Part shown: positions 60,312 to 64,000 of the stretch, one piece after another
Numbering within the stretch: the stretch's first letter is position 1
Layout: every line of letters starts with the position of its first letter
From: Mycobacterium sp.
GTDB taxonomy: Bacteria; Actinomycetota; Actinomycetes; Mycobacteriales; Mycobacteriaceae
Length of the DNA stretch: 64,000 nucleotides
Direction: 5' to 3'
Assembly (NCBI RefSeq): GCF_029961025.1
Contig: NZ_JASBVP010000002.1
Span: forward strand, 611,448 to 675,447
Made by a program: the position numbers and the translations under genes
The notes under the pieces: model-generated
Database searches by the model: none
Told to the model about the DNA's origin: nothing
What the model saw: only the letters and a program-made list of their open reading frames with translations

Positions 60312-60541
60312 TACACAATCCAGGTTGTACCTAACCATATACTAAGCCGAATATGTAGACTTCTATGCGGTGATGTAGCGCAGGTCGGAGTCGGCGAAAA
60401 ATGCGCACACGAGGTGGGCATGTTTTTAGGCGGCGCAGTTCATGAGAGCCGAGGAGTTCAAAACCAAGATCGTTGCCACCACCGCGGCCCCCGCAGCCTT
60501 TCCCCACCGCAGCAGCCGGACACCGCGCAAAGTGCATCCCC

Positions 60542-60671
60542 GACCAGAACGGTTACCACGAGCCGGGCCGCATCGTCCGCGTCAAGGAGCATCCAGCCCG
60601 GCCGATGTCGGTGGAGGACGCGCTCTACGAGATGGCGCTCTACGAGATGGAACTAGTCGGTCACGACTTTT
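60542..60671 (+). pseudogene. Fragment of a ribosome hibernation factor (HPF C-terminus)
   Basis: YHEPGRIVRVKEHPARPMSV followed by EDALYEM, ALYEM, ELVGHDFF matches the C-terminal domain of long HPF/RaiA proteins (VRxKxxxxxPMSVEEAxxQMELLGHDFF). There is an extra in-frame 15-bp duplication (ALYEM). The fragment is fused directly to the esxE repeat at 60672. The preceding 230 bp (60312-60541) hold no recognisable gene. Confidence 0.6.
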
Positions 60672-60857
60672 TTGGTGACCACTCTGCATGCCACGTGGTC
60701 GGGGCAGGCGGCGGCGGCTCATGTGCTGGCGCATCGGCATTGGGCTGGTGGTGAGCAGATGATGCGCGTGGCGCTGGCGCGGCTGCAGGAAGCGGGTGGC
60801 ACCGCGCACACCAACTTCACCGGGGTGATGGCACAGAATCTGAGCATGTGGTCATGA
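60672..60857 (+). pseudogene. Truncated esxE, copy 2
   Basis: It encodes residues 37-96 of EsxE (LVTTLHATWSGQ... to NLSMWS), identical to copy 1 but lacking the first helix. No esxF precedes it, so this copy cannot form the EsxE-EsxF pair by itself. Confidence 0.85.
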
Positions 60858-60861
60858 GCTG

Positions 60862-63466
60862 ATGGCGCCGCTGGCGGTGGATCCTGCTGCCTTGGATGGC
60901 GCGGGGGCCGCGGTGGTGGCGGTCGGCGAGGGTTTGGTGGCGGCGGTGGGGGCGCTGACCGGGGGTTTTGGGGCGAACACGGGTCAGGATGCCGCCGGTG
61001 AGGTGTTCGGGCTGCAGTATCAGGATGCGGCCGAGTCGGTGTTGACGGCGGCGGCCGCTGCGGTCAATGCGTGCCGGGGCACCGGGTTCAAGGTCCAGGT
61101 GTCGGCGTCTAATTACTCGCGGGCGGAGGCGGCGTCGACGCTGGGTGGGGGTGCGCAGGTGTTGGTGACGCCGACGGCCCCGGGTGAGTTCGCGGCCCCC
61201 GGGGCGCCGTGGACCCTGGGTCCCGGGGTGCCGCCCCCGCCGCTGTGGGCGCTGGTGCAGGCGTTTGTCGGGGATGTGTGGCCGGATGGCAACCCGGCGC
61301 AGATGCACGCCGCCGCGGCCTGCTGGCGCACGTTTGCTGGCGCGCTTCATGGCGTGAAAGACGCGCTGGCCGGCCCGAATTCGGTGGTGGGCGCGCAGCG
61401 GATCCCCGAGGGTGAGCTGATTGGGCGGGCGTTAGCGACGCTGGGCACCGACATCGCCGGCATCGGCGCACAGTGCGACAGGCTGGCTAAGGGCCTGGAT
61501 GATTTCGCGCAAGACGTGGCCCGCACCCAGGACGCGATCCGGGATCTGCTGCACCGGTTGGGGTCAGTGTCGGGCCTTGTTCACGAGCTGGTGGAGGTTG
61601 TCACGGGTCACGGCCTTGAGGAGGTCAAAAAGATCGCCGAGGACATTAAGGCGGTGCTGGGTAACCTGATGCGCCAAGCCCAGGCCCGCCAGCAGCTGCT
61701 GCGCGAGGGCATGCAGGTGCTTGACGGGCTGGTGCGGGGGTTACAGATCTATGTGCGCGCCGAGATCACCCATTTTGTGGGTGAGGAGGTCGGCAACCCG
61801 CTGGCGACGGTGTTTGATACCTACACCAATGTGGGTGAGGGGGTGCTTAAGGGCGCTGCGGGGATGGGGGAAAGCCTCCAGCAGCTTGACCCGGCCCGGT
61901 TCGCCTACGACCCCAAGGGTGCGGCGGCCGCCTGGGAGGGCCTGGCCAAAGGTGTCGCCGAGACCCTGGCGGTGGGGGATCCCGCTTTTGCTCCCCTGCT
62001 CGATGCACTGGATCCGCAGGCGCGCACCACCTTGGCCAGGGGACTGCTGCATGCCGAGGAGTGGCGCGCTGACCGGCCCGGTTTGGGGGCCGGGGAAAAC
62101 CTGTTTGACATCGCGATGCTGGGGATCCCCGGGCTCGGGGAAGCCGGTGCCGCCGGTGAAGCCGCCGAGGCGGCCGATGCCGCCGGCACCGTCGGCCGCG
62201 GCGGGCGCGCCCTGGGCGAGGCGGGTGACCTGGGTCGGGTCAGCGGCGCCTGGGGTGATATCGGCAAGACCTCCGACGCTTTAACAAGAGATCTTCAAAA
62301 CGTCGGCGGCAATCTACCCAAGAGCGACCCACCGGCCGGAGGTCGCCCGACGGGCCTGCCGCCGCCGGGGCCCGGTGAGCCGCCCGTCAGGCCGGGCCCA
62401 CCCGTGGAGTCAGCGCCCACACCCAAAGCTGAGCCGGGGCAGCCGGAGACCCCGGTCGGCCCGCGCGAATCCGTCGATCCTGGTGCTAATCTGTCTTCAC
62501 CCGGCGCGCGGGATCCCGCGTCTGTTCCGCCGGGGGGCCAGCCACCGCTGCCGGCGGCTTTGGGTGAGCACTTGCCGCCACCGGGCGGCCAGTTGTTTGA
62601 ACCGCCGCCTGCAGGCGTGTCGGCGCCAGTCGACGGATCCGCACCGGCGCCGGTGCCGCACGTCGCCCAGCCGCCCCAACTCGCGCCGGCCCACGCACCG
62701 TCGATGCCGCACCCGCCCGGCGTGTCACCCCTGGCCGGCCACTTCGGTGAGCTCCCGACGCCCCATAGGGGGTGCCGCCCGGGCCTGGCGACGGCGGTGG
62801 GCCGCATGGGTCCCACCCCCCGGGTGGCGAGCCTCAGGACCCGGTGCATTCACATGAGCCGGCAGGCGAGGGGTGGCAGCGGTTACCGGATCAGCCCGGT
62901 GACCCGCATTACGGCGAGCCGCTGCACGAGCATTGGCGATACCCCGACAACCCGGTCGATCCGGGCCGGATCCACCCCGACACCGCGAACCTGATGACCG
63001 ATCCCGACGCCCCGTTCGGCCGCGACCCCCACGGGAACCCCTACACGCAGCAGCAATACGAGGAGCGTTTCAACGAGCTGGGGCCGGAAGGCCACACTGG
63101 TATCACTACGCCAGCCCCGACGGGGCGGCGGCGGGCACCAAGGTCGCGTTCGGTGATGTCGAGCAGTTCAAGAGGTTCTACGGCGACCAGCTGGACCGCA
63201 TCGGCGAGGAGGATGGTACATATTTGGCGGTGATGGCGGACGGCAAGCCCGCGTCCTGGGAGCAACGCGCCCTGCACGTCGATTCGCTAAGCCAGCCGTA
63301 TCACGCCTATGTGCTGGATCATCTTCCCGAGGGCTATCGGATCGAGGTGTCGGAGGTCGAGCCGGCGGTGGGCCAGCCCGGCGGCGCGCTGCAGGTGCGG
63401 ATACTCGACGAATCCGGGAAAGTGCTCCGGGTGGAGCAACTACTCAAGGAAGGTGTGCTGCGGTGA
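60862..63466 (+). pseudogene. CpnT copy 2 with TNT NADase tip, frameshifted
   Basis: Residues 1-561 are identical to copy 1. The linker then differs. The frame shifts near 62765 (CCCCATAGGGGG) into one reading GEGWQRLPDQPGDPHYGEPL and TQQQYEERFNELGPEG, and again near 63095 into one reading HWYHYASPDGAAAGTKVAFG. The last part is TNT: LDRIGEEDGTYLAVMADGKP, SWEQRALHVDSL, PYHAYVLDHLPEGYRIEVSE and AVGQPGGALQVRI with the GQPGG glutamine. TNT hydrolyses NAD+. With two shifts it cannot be made full length unless the reads are wrong at these runs. Confidence 0.82.
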
Positions 63467-63954
63467 CGGAGCGGATCGAGATCTCGCCTGAGCTACAGGA
63501 GTGGGCGCGGCGTGCCGGCTACACGCTGACACCGGAGTGCGACGACGGACGGGCGCTGTTCTGGAACGCCGGTGGTGAAGTGCTGTTTTACCTCGGATCC
63601 CGTGAGGACGGCTGGTTTGTTATCACGCGCTCCGACCGGCGGGGCCCGGAGTATTTCCAATTCGCGGCGCCGTCGATGTCGACCATCGTCAAATACCTGT
63701 TCGGGGAGTTCAGCGACACTATCAGGTCTAAACATGGGTTGCCGATCTTGCGGGCGCCGCAGTCTCGGGATCAGGTGGCCGCCGGATACCGCATCCAGCC
63801 CCGGGTGTTCGACGGTGTTGAGCGGCTCGCCCTGATCGGCCCCGACGGCTCGCTGCTGGCCGTCGGCAGCAGCGACGAGTTAACCGGCACGGCAGACCTG
63901 GTGGATGTGTCGCTGTATCTGGGCGCGAGCATCGACGACATCAAGGCCTCCTAA
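63463..63954 (+). CDS. TNT immunity protein IFT, C-terminus replaced by IS110
   Basis: A 163-residue protein close to IFT (Rv3902c): DGRALFWNAGGEVLFYLGSR, GWFVITRSDRRGPEYFQFAA and PSMSTIVKYLFGEF. The GTG overlaps the toxin TGA. It ends ASIDDIKAS, whereas the M. tuberculosis protein continues past IKDS. The last codons and the TAA lie in the IS110 left end that begins at 63948, so roughly 10-20 residues are lost. Immunity function may be reduced. Confidence 0.82.
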   Translation: MTERIEISPELQEWARRAGYTLTPECDDGRALFWNAGGEVLFYLGSREDGWFVITRSDRRGPEYFQFAAPSMSTIVKYLFGEFSDTIRSKHGLPILRAPQSRDQVAAGYRIQPRVFDGVERLALIGPDGSLLAVGSSDELTGTADLVDVSLYLGASIDDIKAS

Positions 63955-64000
63955 TCGGTTAGTAGGGATGGGTGCTGGTCGTGTTGACCGGGGTCTGTTT
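63948..64000 (+). mobile_element. Left end of a second IS110 copy, cut by the window edge
   Basis: The last 53 bases are the exact reverse complement of 30492-30544, the left end of the IS110 element in ESX-3. The transposase would follow outside the window on the plus strand. Confidence 0.85.

Overview
The window is high-GC actinobacterial DNA from a mycobacterium, most likely a slow grower. The reasons are PE, PPE and Esx proteins, a complete ESX-3 gene set, FadD2/FadE6, a Stf0-type trehalose sulfotransferase and a CpnT/EsxE/EsxF toxin locus. All identifications rest on motif reading and remembered family sequences; no search was run. The species cannot be named.

Layout. 1-15.9 kb is mostly housekeeping and metabolism: a cut-off membrane methyltransferase, a small ABM-type monooxygenase, a 5-oxoprolinase (oplA), an OsmC protein, a LigD-polymerase-like protein, fadD2, fadE6, a TetR regulator divergent from an MpaB-type oxygenase, and an MFS transporter coupled to a universal stress protein. 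From oplA to the MpaB gene the order follows the M. tuberculosis Rv0266c-Rv0276 region, with gaps. 16.1-36.4 kb is the metal-regulated ESX-3 region: two PPE genes sharing an almost identical 5' end, a methyltransferase, eccA3-eccB3-eccC3, an IS110-family insertion, PE5, esxG, esxH, espG3, eccD3, mycP3 and eccE3. IdeR-like and Zur-like sites precede its transcription units. PPE4 is missing from its usual slot, and MycP3 appears to have lost its catalytic serine. 36.4-41.3 kb carries an amidohydrolase, a sulfotransferase/sulfatase pair, bluB and a GerW-like protein.

41.4-51.1 kb is a minus-strand cluster resembling M. tuberculosis Rv2078-Rv2083: DUF2563, a frameshifted DUF1023 hydrolase, an LppJ-like lipoprotein, proline-rich membrane proteins and a large DUF5631/DUF5632-type protein. 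It contains an internal duplication and a dead transposase.

51.2-64 kb is a mobile-element-rich toxin island, the most interesting part. An esxF-esxE pair precedes a CpnT-like protein whose usual NADase tip (TNT) is replaced by a domain that looks like a CD38/ADP-ribosyl-cyclase NADase, followed by a putative immunity gene. Downstream lie an IS1634-family and an ISL3-family element, an orphan toxin tip with a nonsense-mutated immunity gene, and a second copy of the CpnT body (exact 1,875-bp direct repeat) carrying a frameshifted TNT tip and an IFT-type immunity gene. The IFT gene is truncated by the left end of a second IS110 copy at the window edge. This reads as a polymorphic-toxin cassette array in which a constant ESX/CpnT export body is joined to exchangeable toxin-immunity ends.
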